This document shows, piece after piece, positions 1 to 6,869 of a stretch of 18,373 bases of DNA (position 1 is its first letter; each line of letters begins with the position of its first letter). The stretch spans positions 1 through 18,373 of the forward strand of contig CAZJHD010000080.1 of the NCBI GenBank assembly GCA_964545855.1. The letters run 5' to 3'. The notes beneath the pieces were generated by a model. The model did no database searches. It worked only from the letters and a program-made list of their open reading frames with translations, and was not told the origin of the DNA. The stretch comes from CAZJHD01 sp964545855 (lineage in GTDB: Bacteria; Planctomycetota; UBA1135; JACQFD01). Both the position numbers and the translations under genes were made by a program.

Positions 1-213
1 CGCGATGGCGCGCGCCTCGGCGCGGGTCATGCCGGCGCGGACGCCGGCGCGCTCGGCCGCCTCGGAGAGGGCGGCGACGCGCCGCACCGGCGCGGCCTCG
101 CCGGCGCGCGTCGCCGCGACGAGCACGACGGGCTCACGCCGAAGCGCTGCGTCGCCCCGCGTCACGCGATCGGTCGCGAGCCGCGGGAGCACCAGAGCGA
201 GCACCGGTCCCAT
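1..213 (-). CDS. imuB: ImuB, Y-family polymerase-like mutagenesis protein (partial, 5' end only)
   Basis: Reading leftward from the ATG at 213-211, the first 71 codons are open and run off the window. The visible N-terminus reads MGPVLALVLPRLATDRVT, followed by a PVVLVAA strand and then VAALSEAAERAGVRAGMT, ending in the ARAIA helix. This is the fold signature of ImuB/DinB-type Y-family proteins: a first beta strand followed by the 'G-x-x-x-G-M' helix. Known members lack polymerase activity and bridge the beta clamp, ImuA and DnaE2 during SOS mutagenesis. A GAGGTGA stretch lies 6 nt before the ATG. The start overlaps the imuA 3' end by 80 bp, longer than usual, although the N-terminal homology fits this start. 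The catalytic acidic residues and the clamp-binding motif lie outside the window, so ImuB versus an active DinB cannot be settled directly; the lexA-imuA context favours ImuB. Confidence 0.85.
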   Translation of the reverse strand, partial: MGPVLALVLPRLATDRVTRGDAALRREPVVLVAATRAGEAAPVRRVAALSEAAERAGVRAGMTRAEARAIA

Positions 214-883
214 CGTTCACCTCGCAACGCACCACCGCCGAGCCGAAGCCGCCGCGCGCGCGCAGCACCTCGACCGTGAAGGCCCGCGGCGGGAGCCACG
301 CCGTGCGGGCCGCGCCCTCGGGACCGATTCCCACCGACGGCGCCGGCGCGACGCGGAGCCGCACCGCCGCCGCCGACGGCACGGCCGCCTCACGGTCCGG
401 ACGCACGAGCAGCGCCAGCCCCTGGCCGAGCTCCGCCGCGAGCTGGAGCCTGCGCGCGAGCGCGCTCGAGAGACCGCGCAGATCGGCCACCGCCGCCGCC
501 ACCGCGCGGCAGCGGATCGCCTGCTCGAAGATCCAGAGCGCGTCGCTCGCCGTGCGCGGCCGCACGAGGAAGAGGCGCTCCAGGTCGAGACCGAGGGCCG
601 CCGCCGCCACGGGAGAGAACGTGCCGTCGTCGACCCACAGGACCCGGCCTCCGTCGCGCGCCGCGGCGCAGGCCGCCATCGCCGCGAAGGTCCAGGCTCC
701 GCCGCCCGGCGTCTCGGAGGCGAGGATCTCCGTCAGCGCGCCGGCCGGGAGGCCGCCGCCGGGGAGCGCCGCGTCGAAGGCCGCGATCCCGAGCGGCACG
801 TGGCGGCGCGCCTCCGCGTCGCCGTAGCTGCCCTCCGCCTCCCGGATCCTCCGGCGGAGATCCTCCACGACGGGCGTCGCCAC
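134..883 (-). CDS. imuA: ImuA, RecA-like SOS mutagenesis protein
   Basis: This is a 249-residue protein starting at GTG 883-881, four bases after the lexA stop. The Shine-Dalgarno GGAGG (895-891) overlaps the end of lexA, with 7 nt spacing, which decides the start. Longer in-frame extension is possible but would run through lexA. The N-terminal HVPLGIAAFDAALPGGGLPAGALTEIL segment is the classic ImuA/RecA-core opening. It is followed by a Walker-B-like strand (VLWVDDG) and by RLFLVRPRTASDALWIFEQA, a conserved ImuA region. The position of the P-loop is occupied by SETPGGGAW, which lacks the GK[ST] of an active ATPase. Known ImuA proteins act with ImuB and DnaE2 in damage-induced translesion mutagenesis. 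The Arg/Ser-rich C-terminal tail is the part that overlaps imuB. Co-transcription with lexA implies LexA control. Confidence 0.88.
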   Translation of the reverse strand: MATPVVEDLRRRIREAEGSYGDAEARRHVPLGIAAFDAALPGGGLPAGALTEILASETPGGGAWTFAAMAACAAARDGGRVLWVDDGTFSPVAAAALGLDLERLFLVRPRTASDALWIFEQAIRCRAVAAAVADLRGLSSALARRLQLAAELGQGLALLVRPDREAAVPSAAAVRLRVAPAPSVGIGPEGAARTAWLPPRAFTVEVLRARGGFGSAVVRCEVNDGTGARSGAPAARDRSRDAGRRSASA

Positions 884-887
884 CGCA

Positions 888-1733
888 TCACCTCCGGCTC
901 CGCGCGCGCGAGGCGACCGACGGCGGCTCGGCATCCGAACGAACCAGACCGACGACGACGCCCTCGATCGCGACCTCCTCCGTGCGCAGATCGACCTCGA
1001 TCGGACGGTGGCGCGGGTTCTCGGGGAGGAGGCGCAGCGTCGCACCGCGCCGGCGCAGGCGCTTCACCGTCACCTCGCCCGCGGCGTCGCCCCCCACGCG
1101 CACGACGGCGATGGCGCCGTCCGGCGCCTCGGGCGTGCGGCGCACCGCCACCAGATCGCCGTCGTGGATGCCGGCGCCCACCATGGAATCGCCCGCGACG
1201 CGCAGCAGGTAATCGGCCCGCGACCGGAACGCCGCCACGTCGATCGCGAGGTCTCCGTCGCGGTTCTCCTCGGCGAGGATCGGCGAGCCCGCGGCGACGC
1301 GGCCGACGATCGGCAGCACGACTCCCGCGCCGCCGGAAACACCGCGAAGCCCGCTGCCGGAAGCGCCGCGAAGCCCGCTGCCAGAAGCGCCGCGCGCCGG
1401 CGGACCCTTCACGCTCTTCCTCCGTCGCTTCCCCTGATCGCGGTCTGCCCGCGCGACGTTCTCCCGTGCGACCGTCTCCCGTGCGACCGTCTCCCGTGCG
1501 ACGTCCGCGACGGGAATGCGGATCCCCCGCGAGAGACCCGGCGTGATCTCGATGGCGCCCTTCTTCGCCATCAGGCGCAGGTGCTGCGCCGCCGCGTTCG
1601 GCGAGCGCATCCCGAAGTGCGCCGCGATCTCGGCGACCGTGGGCGGGAAGCCGCGCTCCTCGACGCTGCGCCGCAGGAACTCGAAGACCTGCCACTGGCG
1701 GTGCGTGAGGGGGTTCGGGGCGGCCGGCGTCAT
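888..1733 (-). CDS. lexA: LexA, SOS-response repressor and self-cleaving protease
   Basis: This is a 281-residue LexA. A winged helix (residues 1-70) carries LTHRQWQVFEFL and the recognition helix RSPNAAAQHLRLMAKKG, close to the E. coli SPNAA helix. The C-terminal S24 domain (about 137-266) has the Ala148-Gly149 cleavage site in GRVAAGSPI, nucleophile Ser183 in GDSMVGAGIHDGDLV and general base Lys224 in EVTVKRL. All hallmarks of RecA-stimulated autocleavage are present. The linker (about 75-137) is much longer than the E. coli linker and is built from tandem repeats (VARET units and GASGSGLR units), with a basic KRRRK patch between. That makes the protein about 80 residues longer than E. coli LexA. 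The ATG has no clear Shine-Dalgarno; a palindromic operator sits 11 bp upstream. It is first gene of a lexA-imuA-imuB operon, so it should repress itself and the mutagenesis genes. Confidence 0.96.
   Translation of the reverse strand: MTPAAPNPLTHRQWQVFEFLRRSVEERGFPPTVAEIAAHFGMRSPNAAAQHLRLMAKKGAIEITPGLSRGIRIPVADVARETVARETVARENVARADRDQGKRRRKSVKGPPARGASGSGLRGASGSGLRGVSGGAGVVLPIVGRVAAGSPILAEENRDGDLAIDVAAFRSRADYLLRVAGDSMVGAGIHDGDLVAVRRTPEAPDGAIAVVRVGGDAAGEVTVKRLRRRGATLRLLPENPRHRPIEVDLRTEEVAIEGVVVGLVRSDAEPPSVASRARSRR
1342..1389. repeat. Two in-frame 24-bp tandem repeats inside the lexA linker
   Basis: Units at 1342-1365 and 1366-1389 differ at one base, with degenerate flanking copies. They encode the GASGSGLR-type linker repeats of LexA. 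The unit is a multiple of three, so copy-number change would lengthen the linker without a frameshift. Confidence 0.9.
1453..1497. repeat. Three 15-bp tandem repeats inside the lexA linker
   Basis: Units at 1453-1467, 1468-1482 and 1483-1497 follow the pattern gcgaccgtctcccgt; the last two are identical and the first differs at two bases. A partial fourth starts at 1498. On the coding strand they give VARET/VAREN repeats between the LexA DNA-binding and protease domains. Confidence 0.92.
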
Positions 1734-1744
1734 GGCCGGCGAGG

Positions 1745-1766
1745 GTACTGGTGCGATGACCAGTAC
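1745..1766. promoter_or_regulatory. Putative LexA operator (SOS box) of the lexA-imuA-imuB operon
   Basis: This is a palindrome with 7-bp perfect arms, GTACTGG and CCAGTAC, separated by 8 bp. The core is TACTG-N10-CAGTA, the same geometry and outer bases as the E. coli SOS box. It ends 11 bp before the lexA ATG, where a bound repressor would block transcription or initiation. The LexA recognition helix keeps the SPNAA stretch used by E. coli LexA to read CTG half-sites, which supports the assignment. Binding itself is inferred. Confidence 0.75.
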
Positions 1767-1786
1767 GCCACCGAAATGGTGCCTGC

Positions 1787-1817
1787 CCCGGGAAAGGGGT
1801 CTGACCCCATTCCCGGG
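1787..1817. repeat. REP-like long hairpin between lexA and the S41 peptidase gene
   Basis: CCCGGGAA (1787-1794) and GGGGT (1796-1800) pair with ACCCC (1804-1808) and TTCCCGGG (1810-1817). This gives a 13-bp stem with one A-A mismatch and a CTG loop. A smaller CACC/GGTG hairpin precedes it at 1769-1781. Because it lies between divergent genes it is not a terminator for either. The GGTGCCTG/CAGACCCC wording resembles dispersed REP-type intergenic palindromes known from memory, not from a search. Confidence 0.6.
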
Positions 1818-1915
1818 AGATCACCCTTCGCCTCCCCGAAGGATGACGACGAGTCGGCGCACTCGTGGCACGATCCCGCCGCCTCCGACTCGCTCCGTCC
1901 CGCACGAGCCGCTCC

Positions 1916-4084
1916 ATGGACGTCCCCCGTCGCCGCCGACTCCCCCGCTCCCTCGTCGCGCTCCTCCTCGCTGCCAGCGTCGCCGGCGCCGCCTGCGCCA
2001 CCTCGCGCAAGACGCCGCCGCCGCCGGCCCTCAGCCTGGAGGAGAAGCAGGAGGTCTTCCACGCCGCCTGGTCGAAGATCGCCGAGCGCCACTTCGACCC
2101 GGCGACCCACGGCGTCGACTGGAACCAGGTGCGCGTCGACTACGCGCCACGCGTCGAGGCGGCGGAGACCCACCGCGACCTCGGCCGCGTCCTGAACGCG
2201 ATGCTCGGCGAGCTGAAGCACTCGCACCTCGCGATCCTGCGTCCCGAGAGCGGATCGCGGACGCGTCGCCCCGAGAAGAGCGAAGCGCGCTCCGCTCCGG
2301 CGAAGCCCGGCTCGGCCCCCACGGCGTCCGGCCCGAAGAGCGGCGACGTCGACTCCCCGGCCTCCGACTCCGACGCCTCCGGCCCCGGCGTCACGGGACT
2401 CGCCGCCGAATGGGCCGACGGGACGGTCCTCGTGACGCGCGTCGCCCACGGCTCCCCCGCCGCGCACGCCGGCATCCGCATCGGCGACGAGATCGTCTCC
2501 ATCGACGGCATGCCCACGTCCGACCTCCGCGACCTCGAGGGCGAGCTGCCGATCGCCCGCTGGCAGGGCTACGTCCCCTACGTCGTCGAGAAGTGGCTCG
2601 AGGGCGACGCCGGGCGGACCGTCGAGATCGAGGTGCGCTCCGGCGACGCGGCACCGCGCCCCCTCGAGCTCGTGCGGACGGCGCCCGAGTTCCCGCCCAT
2701 CGAATTCGGCTTCCTCGGCGAGATGAGCTCCGACTTCGAGGCACGCCGCCTCCACGACGGCACGCTCTACGTGCGGTTCTCCCCCTGCTTCACGCAGCAG
2801 CTCCAGCAAGTGGAGGAGGCGATCCGCGGCGGACTCGACGCACCCGGGCTCCTCCTCGACCTCCGCGGCAACCCGGGCGGTCTCGGCGCCACGGCCATGG
2901 GCGTCGCACGCCTCCTCGTGAAGGACCACACCTCTCTCGGCGTGATGCAGATGCGTCCGACGAGCGACCAGGTGAACGAGATCCGCTTCGACGTGAACCC
3001 CGACGACGCTCCCTTCACGGGCCCCGTCGTGCTCCTCGTGAACGGCTCCACGGGCAGCACGGCGGAGATCCTCGCCGGCGGCCTCCAGTCGATCGGCCGC
3101 GCGCGCGTCGTCGGCTCGCGCACCATGGGCGCGGCGCTCCCCTCCACCATCGAGGAGCTCCCCCACGGCTGGCGGATGCTCTTCACGATCGGCGACTTCA
3201 CGCTCCCCGACGGCCGCAGCGTGGAAGGTCCCGGCGTCGAGCCCGACGTGGAGGTGGAGATCACGCGCGCGTCGCTCGCCTCCGGCGCCGACCCCGTGCT
3301 CGCCGCCGCGATCGCCGAGATCGGCGCGGCCCCGACGGCCGAGGCAGTGAAGGCGATCGAGCGCGCCGAGGCGGCCGCCTCCACGGCCGAGCGCGCACCG
3401 TGCATCGTCGACGCCGAGACCGAGGCGATCCTCGACCGGATGGTCGAGGCCGCCGGCGGCGAGGAGAGGCTCCGCGGGATCCGCTCGATGCGGTCGCGGG
3501 CGACCATGTCGCTCATGGGCATCCAGGGGAAAGTCGAGGTGATCCAGGCCACCGGCGGCCGCTCGTGGACGCGCGCCGACCTCGGCGCCATCGGCGAGAC
3601 GTTCCAGGTGACCGACGGCGAGAAGGCCTGGTCCCTCGATCCGTTCCAGGGCGGCAAGGATCTCACCGGCGAGGAGCGCGCCGTCGCGATCCGCACCGCC
3701 CGGATCGACGCGGCCGCCGCCTGGCGGGAGATGCACGCGAAGGTGGAGATCGTCGAGCGCCTGACGGAGGAGGACGGCCGCGAGGCGATCGTGCTCCGCT
3801 ACACGCCCCACGAGGGCGACGGGCAGCCGGCGACGGCGCACGTCGACGCGAAGACCTTCCTCCCCTACCGCACGCAGACTCGGGTCCACACCTCCATGGG
3901 GGACTTGGACACGTCGAGCGAGATCCTGGAGTACGCGGAGTTCGCGGGGATCCCCTTCCCCAAGGTCACGCGGTCGCGCGTCGGCGGCGCCGAGTTCACG
4001 ACGACCGTCGAGTCGGTCGAGCTCGACGTGGAAGTCGACCCGGGCCTCTTCGTGAAGCCGAAGAGGAAGAAGAAGTCGGAGTGA
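1916..4084 (+). CDS. S41-family serine peptidase with PDZ domain, probable lipoprotein
   Basis: This is a 722-residue protein. The N-terminus MDVPRRRRLPRSLVALLLAA is a positively charged signal peptide ending at GAAC (Cys27), a slightly atypical lipobox, so a membrane-anchored periplasmic enzyme is likely. A helical region (40-105) ends in LKHSHLAIL, giving the adjacent Ser103-His104 pair used by tricorn-type S41 peptidases. A Ser/Pro-rich linker (113-158) leads to a PDZ domain (about 160-210, GSPAAHAGIRIGDEIVSIDG). The protease core has LDLRGNPGG (about 314-322) and NGSTGSTAEI with probable nucleophile Ser381. The Lys of CtpA-type enzymes is absent (SRTMGAA), and GVEPD (around Glu442) may supply the Glu. 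Residues about 500-718 form a beta-rich domain resembling lipoprotein-sorting/DUF4292-like modules. The ATG is chosen because it begins the signal peptide; a GTG at 1865 would add 17 residues. No Shine-Dalgarno is visible. Confidence 0.87.
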   Translation: MDVPRRRRLPRSLVALLLAASVAGAACATSRKTPPPPALSLEEKQEVFHAAWSKIAERHFDPATHGVDWNQVRVDYAPRVEAAETHRDLGRVLNAMLGELKHSHLAILRPESGSRTRRPEKSEARSAPAKPGSAPTASGPKSGDVDSPASDSDASGPGVTGLAAEWADGTVLVTRVAHGSPAAHAGIRIGDEIVSIDGMPTSDLRDLEGELPIARWQGYVPYVVEKWLEGDAGRTVEIEVRSGDAAPRPLELVRTAPEFPPIEFGFLGEMSSDFEARRLHDGTLYVRFSPCFTQQLQQVEEAIRGGLDAPGLLLDLRGNPGGLGATAMGVARLLVKDHTSLGVMQMRPTSDQVNEIRFDVNPDDAPFTGPVVLLVNGSTGSTAEILAGGLQSIGRARVVGSRTMGAALPSTIEELPHGWRMLFTIGDFTLPDGRSVEGPGVEPDVEVEITRASLASGADPVLAAAIAEIGAAPTAEAVKAIERAEAAASTAERAPCIVDAETEAILDRMVEAAGGEERLRGIRSMRSRATMSLMGIQGKVEVIQATGGRSWTRADLGAIGETFQVTDGEKAWSLDPFQGGKDLTGEERAVAIRTARIDAAAAWREMHAKVEIVERLTEEDGREAIVLRYTPHEGDGQPATAHVDAKTFLPYRTQTRVHTSMGDLDTSSEILEYAEFAGIPFPKVTRSRVGGAEFTTTVESVELDVEVDPGLFVKPKRKKKSE

Positions 4085-4091
4085 TGCGGAC

Positions 4092-4118
4092 GGGCGAGGC
4101 GCGTCGACGCGACCGCCC
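4092..4118. terminator. Hairpin between convergent genes, possible bidirectional terminator
   Basis: GGGCG (4092-4096) pairs with CGCCC (4114-4118), with an inner perfect CGCG-TCGA-CGCG stem at 4100-4111. It lies in the 51-bp gap between the 3' ends of the peptidase and the acyl-CoA ligase genes. There is no U-tract, so function is uncertain. Confidence 0.4.
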
Positions 4119-4135
4119 TTCGGTCCTTCGGCCCT

Positions 4136-5983
4136 TCAGTCCTTCAGCAGCGCCGCGATCTCCTTCTCGTAGCGCTCCGCGATGGCGCGGCGCTTCAGCT
4201 TCATCGTCGCCGTCATGAGCCCGCTCCCCGCGTCGATGGGCCTGCGCAGCAAGCGGAACCGGATCGGCCGCTCGTAGGGCCGGAAGCCCGTCGCCGCCGA
4301 GATGAGCTTGTCGATCTCCGCGCGGATCGCCATGCGCGAGCGCTCGTCGTCCACGAACTCGTCCCGCGACTCCTGCAGCTTCGACGACGACGCCTCGGCG
4401 AGCCGGTCGAATTGCGGAACGATGAGCGCGCCGAGGTTCTTCGCGTCCTGCCCCACGACGATCGCCTGCTCGATGAGCGGGCTCGCCTTCAGCGCCGTCT
4501 CGATCCGCTCGGGCTCCACCTTCTCGCCGCCCCGCAGCGCGATCGTGTCCTTGGCGCGGCCGACGATCCAGATCTCGCCGCGCTCGTCGACGCGCGCGAG
4601 GTCGCCCGTGTCGAACCAGCCCGGCTCCGGGAACGCGCGGCGGGTCTGCTCGGGGTCGTGGTAGTAGCCGGGCGTCACCTGCGGGCCGCGCACCTGCAGC
4701 ACGCCGCCCTGCCCCGGTGCCGTCGGCCGCCCCTCGAGATCGACGAGGCGGATCTCCGTCTCCGGCACCGGCGGGCCCACCGGCCCGGGGCGGTTCGCGG
4801 CGACGCGCCGCACGGAGATCACGGGCGACGTCTCCGTGAGCCCGTAGCCGTTCAGGATCGGGATGCCGATCGCGAGGAAGAACTCGTCGAGCGCGAAGGG
4901 GAGCGATCCTCCGCCGCTCACGGCGACGGCCAGGTTGTCGAGGCCCGCGGCGCGCTGCAGCGGCGCGAACACGACGGCGCGCGCGAGCGCCGCCGGGATC
5001 GCGAGGAGCGCCTCCCGCAGCTCGTGTCCTTGCGCACGCGCTCGGAGCTGCGCGAGGGCGAGGGACGTCGCGAGACGGAAGAGGGCGCGGCGCAGCTTCG
5101 GCGCCTCCTCGACGCGCGCCTGGATCGCGCCGTGGAGCCCCTCCCAGATGCGCGGCACGGTGCCCATGAGGCGCGGTCGCTCGGTCTTGAGGTCGCCGCG
5201 GAGCCGGCGCGCGTCGGTGTAGACGAGGCAGCCGCCCCGATCGAGCACGACGTATTCGATGACGCGCTCGAACATGTGCCAAGTGGGGAGGATCGAGAGC
5301 GCCACGTCGCCGGGTCGCACCGGCAGGATCTCGCGCACGGCCGCGACGTTCGCGAGCACGTTGCCGTGCGTGAGCTGCACTCCCTTGGGCGCCCCCGTCG
5401 TGCCCGAGGTGTAGACGAGCGTCAGCAAGTCCGCCGACTCGACGGCGGGGCTCCGCGTCTCGAGGTCGTCGGTGCCGCGCTCGAGCCGCGTCGCGCCGAG
5501 GTCCAGGAGCTCCTCGAAGGAGAGGACGCGCGGATGCTTCAGCGCGACGAGCCGCCGCGGGTCGCCCTCCAGCAGCACCAGGAATTCGAGACGAGGCATC
5601 TGCGCGATCGCCTCGGACAGCGCGCGCGCCCGCTCCACGTTCTCCACGACGGCGCCGCGGGAGCCGGAGTGCTCGAGGATCGTCACGATCTCGAGGTTGC
5701 TCGAGTCGCCGCCGCGCGGCACGTCGACGGCGCCGAGGCCCGAGAGCGCGAGGTCGGTGACGAGCCACTCGCGGCGGTTGTCGGAGATGAGGCCGACGCG
5801 GTCGCCGGGCTTCACGCCGAGCGCGGCGAAGCCGGCGGCGGCGCGGCGGACGGCCTCGAAGAGCTCGCGGTAGGTGACCGGCGCCGGCTCCTTGCTGGTC
5901 CTGCGGCGGATCGCCTCGCGGTCGCCGAAGTCGCGCACGACGCGCTGGAACCAGAGTCCGAAGTTGGGTTCGCGAAGCTCCAA
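4136..5983 (-). CDS. Long-chain fatty acid-CoA ligase (AMP-forming, FadD15-like)
   Basis: This protein of about 615 residues would activate fatty acids with ATP to acyl-AMP and then acyl-CoA. It has the P-loop YTSGTTGAPKG (191-201), the A5 motif GYGLTETSPV (379-388), WFDTGDL (456-462) with the ribose-binding Asp, and GRAKDTIALRGGEKVEPERIE for the hinge and A8 region. Near the C-terminus, TATMKLKR (591-598) carries the catalytic Lys (about 595). The length matches long-chain ligases of the FadD15/AMP-forming family (about 600 residues). The start is uncertain: TTG at 5983-5981 directly precedes the conserved LELREPNFGLWFQRVV, but no Shine-Dalgarno is evident. In-frame GTG codons lie further upstream toward the divergent tRNA gene. 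Chain-length specificity cannot be read from sequence. It stands alone, with no fatty-acid oxidation genes nearby. Confidence 0.92.
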   Translation of the reverse strand: MELREPNFGLWFQRVVRDFGDREAIRRRTSKEPAPVTYRELFEAVRRAAAGFAALGVKPGDRVGLISDNRREWLVTDLALSGLGAVDVPRGGDSSNLEIVTILEHSGSRGAVVENVERARALSEAIAQMPRLEFLVLLEGDPRRLVALKHPRVLSFEELLDLGATRLERGTDDLETRSPAVESADLLTLVYTSGTTGAPKGVQLTHGNVLANVAAVREILPVRPGDVALSILPTWHMFERVIEYVVLDRGGCLVYTDARRLRGDLKTERPRLMGTVPRIWEGLHGAIQARVEEAPKLRRALFRLATSLALAQLRARAQGHELREALLAIPAALARAVVFAPLQRAAGLDNLAVAVSGGGSLPFALDEFFLAIGIPILNGYGLTETSPVISVRRVAANRPGPVGPPVPETEIRLVDLEGRPTAPGQGGVLQVRGPQVTPGYYHDPEQTRRAFPEPGWFDTGDLARVDERGEIWIVGRAKDTIALRGGEKVEPERIETALKASPLIEQAIVVGQDAKNLGALIVPQFDRLAEASSSKLQESRDEFVDDERSRMAIRAEIDKLISAATGFRPYERPIRFRLLRRPIDAGSGLMTATMKLKRRAIAERYEKEIAALLKD

Positions 5984-6133
5984 GAGCGCCGGGGCCGGAG
6001 GGTCGCGGAGTCTACCGCCGCTGCACCCAGCCTTGCCTCCGGCACGCAGCCCCCGTAGCCTCCCGCGCTGGAAACCTCCCACCCCGCCGAAGCCGCTCAC
6101 GCGGCGACGGTGCGCGCGCAATTCCGAATCGGT

Positions 6134-6211
6134 CGGGGCGTGGCGCAGCTTGGCTAGCGCGCTTGAATGGGGTTCAAGAGGTCGCAGGTTCAAATCCTGT
6201 CGCCCCGACCA
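6134..6211 (+). tRNA. tRNA-Pro (anticodon GGG)
   Basis: A complete cloverleaf can be drawn. The acceptor CGGGGCG (6134-6140) pairs perfectly with CGCCCCG (6201-6207), and the D-stem is GCGC/GCGC. The anticodon stem is CTTGA/TCAAG around the loop ATGGGGT, with anticodon GGG at 6169-6171. The T-arm is GCAGG-TTCAAAT-CCTGT, followed by discriminator A6208 and an encoded CCA (6209-6211). The anticodon loop is the same as that of bacterial tRNA-Pro(GGG). It decodes CCC/CCU, fitting this C-rich coding region. No integrase or att duplication was seen next to it. Confidence 0.97.
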
Positions 6212-6287
6212 ATTCCTCCTCTCGCGTCGTCTCTCCCTCCAGCACGTGTCTCGCGGAGAAGGCGAGACTCCTCCGAAGGGTCTTCCT

Positions 6288-6854
6288 GTGGATGACGTGA
6301 TCCGCGTGGGGACGGACGAGCACGCGGCCGCGATCGCCACGCTCTACGCGCCGATCGTGCGCGAGACCTTCATCTCCTTCGAGGAGACACCGCCGTCGGC
6401 CGAGGAGATCGCGCGGCGGATCGCGGAGACGCTGCCGGCGCATCCCTGGCTCGTCCTCGAGAGCCGCGGCGCCGTCGCCGGCTGGGCCTACGCGAGCCGC
6501 TTCCGCGCGCGCGCCGCCTACGCGTGGACCGCCGAGACGACGATCTACCTCGCGCCGGCGGCCCAGGGCGCCGGCCGCGGGCGCCGGCTCTACGGCGCGC
6601 TGCTGGAGGTGCTGCGGCTGCAGGGCTTCGCCCGCGCCATGGGCGGCATCGCGCTCCCGAACGAGCGCAGCGTCCGCCTCCACGAGGCGCTCGGCTTCGT
6701 GCCCGCCGGCGTCTGGCGCCGCGTCGGCTTCAAGCACGGCGCGTGGCGCGACGTGGGACTCTGGCAGCACGATCTCGGAGAGGGCTCCGCGCCGCGGCCG
6801 CCGGTGCCGTTCGCCGACCTCGATCCGAGCGCGCTGCAGAGAGCGCTGGGCTGA
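6288..6854 (+). CDS. GNAT N-acetyltransferase, PAT/MnaT-like
   Basis: This 188-residue protein has the single-domain GNAT layout. The N-terminal part has IATLYAPIVRETFISFEETPP, typical of phosphinothricin/methionine-sulfoximine acetyltransferases. The acetyl-CoA-binding motif A follows as APAAQGAGRGRRLYGAL (about 92-108). The C-terminal signature LPNERSVRLHEALGF then GFKHGAWRDVGLWQ is nearly diagnostic of the PAT/MnaT/YncA group. Such enzymes acetylate the amino group of phosphinothricin, methionine sulfone/sulfoximine or related amino acids; the physiological substrate here is unknown. The GTG at 6288 is chosen because GAAGGG lies 7 nt upstream; a second GTG at 6297 is possible. It starts 76 bp after tRNA-Pro and its stop is 15 bp from the convergent gene. 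Confidence 0.9.
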   Translation: MDDVIRVGTDEHAAAIATLYAPIVRETFISFEETPPSAEEIARRIAETLPAHPWLVLESRGAVAGWAYASRFRARAAYAWTAETTIYLAPAAQGAGRGRRLYGALLEVLRLQGFARAMGGIALPNERSVRLHEALGFVPAGVWRRVGFKHGAWRDVGLWQHDLGEGSAPRPPVPFADLDPSALQRALG

Positions 6855-6869
6855 GGCGCGCGCGGCGCA

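Noticed and set aside
1342..1497. Tandem repeats considered as a CRISPR-like array
   Set aside because: Repeats are contiguous, in frame with lexA and without unique spacers; they encode the LexA linker.
5..1546. Long plus-strand open frame opposite lexA-imuA-imuB
   Set aside because: The product is Arg-rich low-complexity sequence, while the minus strand carries LexA, ImuA and ImuB with clear motifs.
1516..4218. 900-codon plus-strand frame overlapping the S41 peptidase
   Set aside because: It is a +1 shadow of the peptidase with Arg/Pro-rich nonsense translation; the peptidase frame has the signal peptide, PDZ and catalytic motifs.
6033..6061. TTGCCT-N17-TAGCCT as a promoter of tRNA-Pro
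   Set aside because: Both boxes are poor and the distance to the tRNA is large, so there is not enough support in this GC-rich sequence.
6134..6211. tRNA-Pro considered as an integration site for a mobile element
   Set aside because: No integrase, no repeated tRNA 3' end and no cargo genes are visible next to it.
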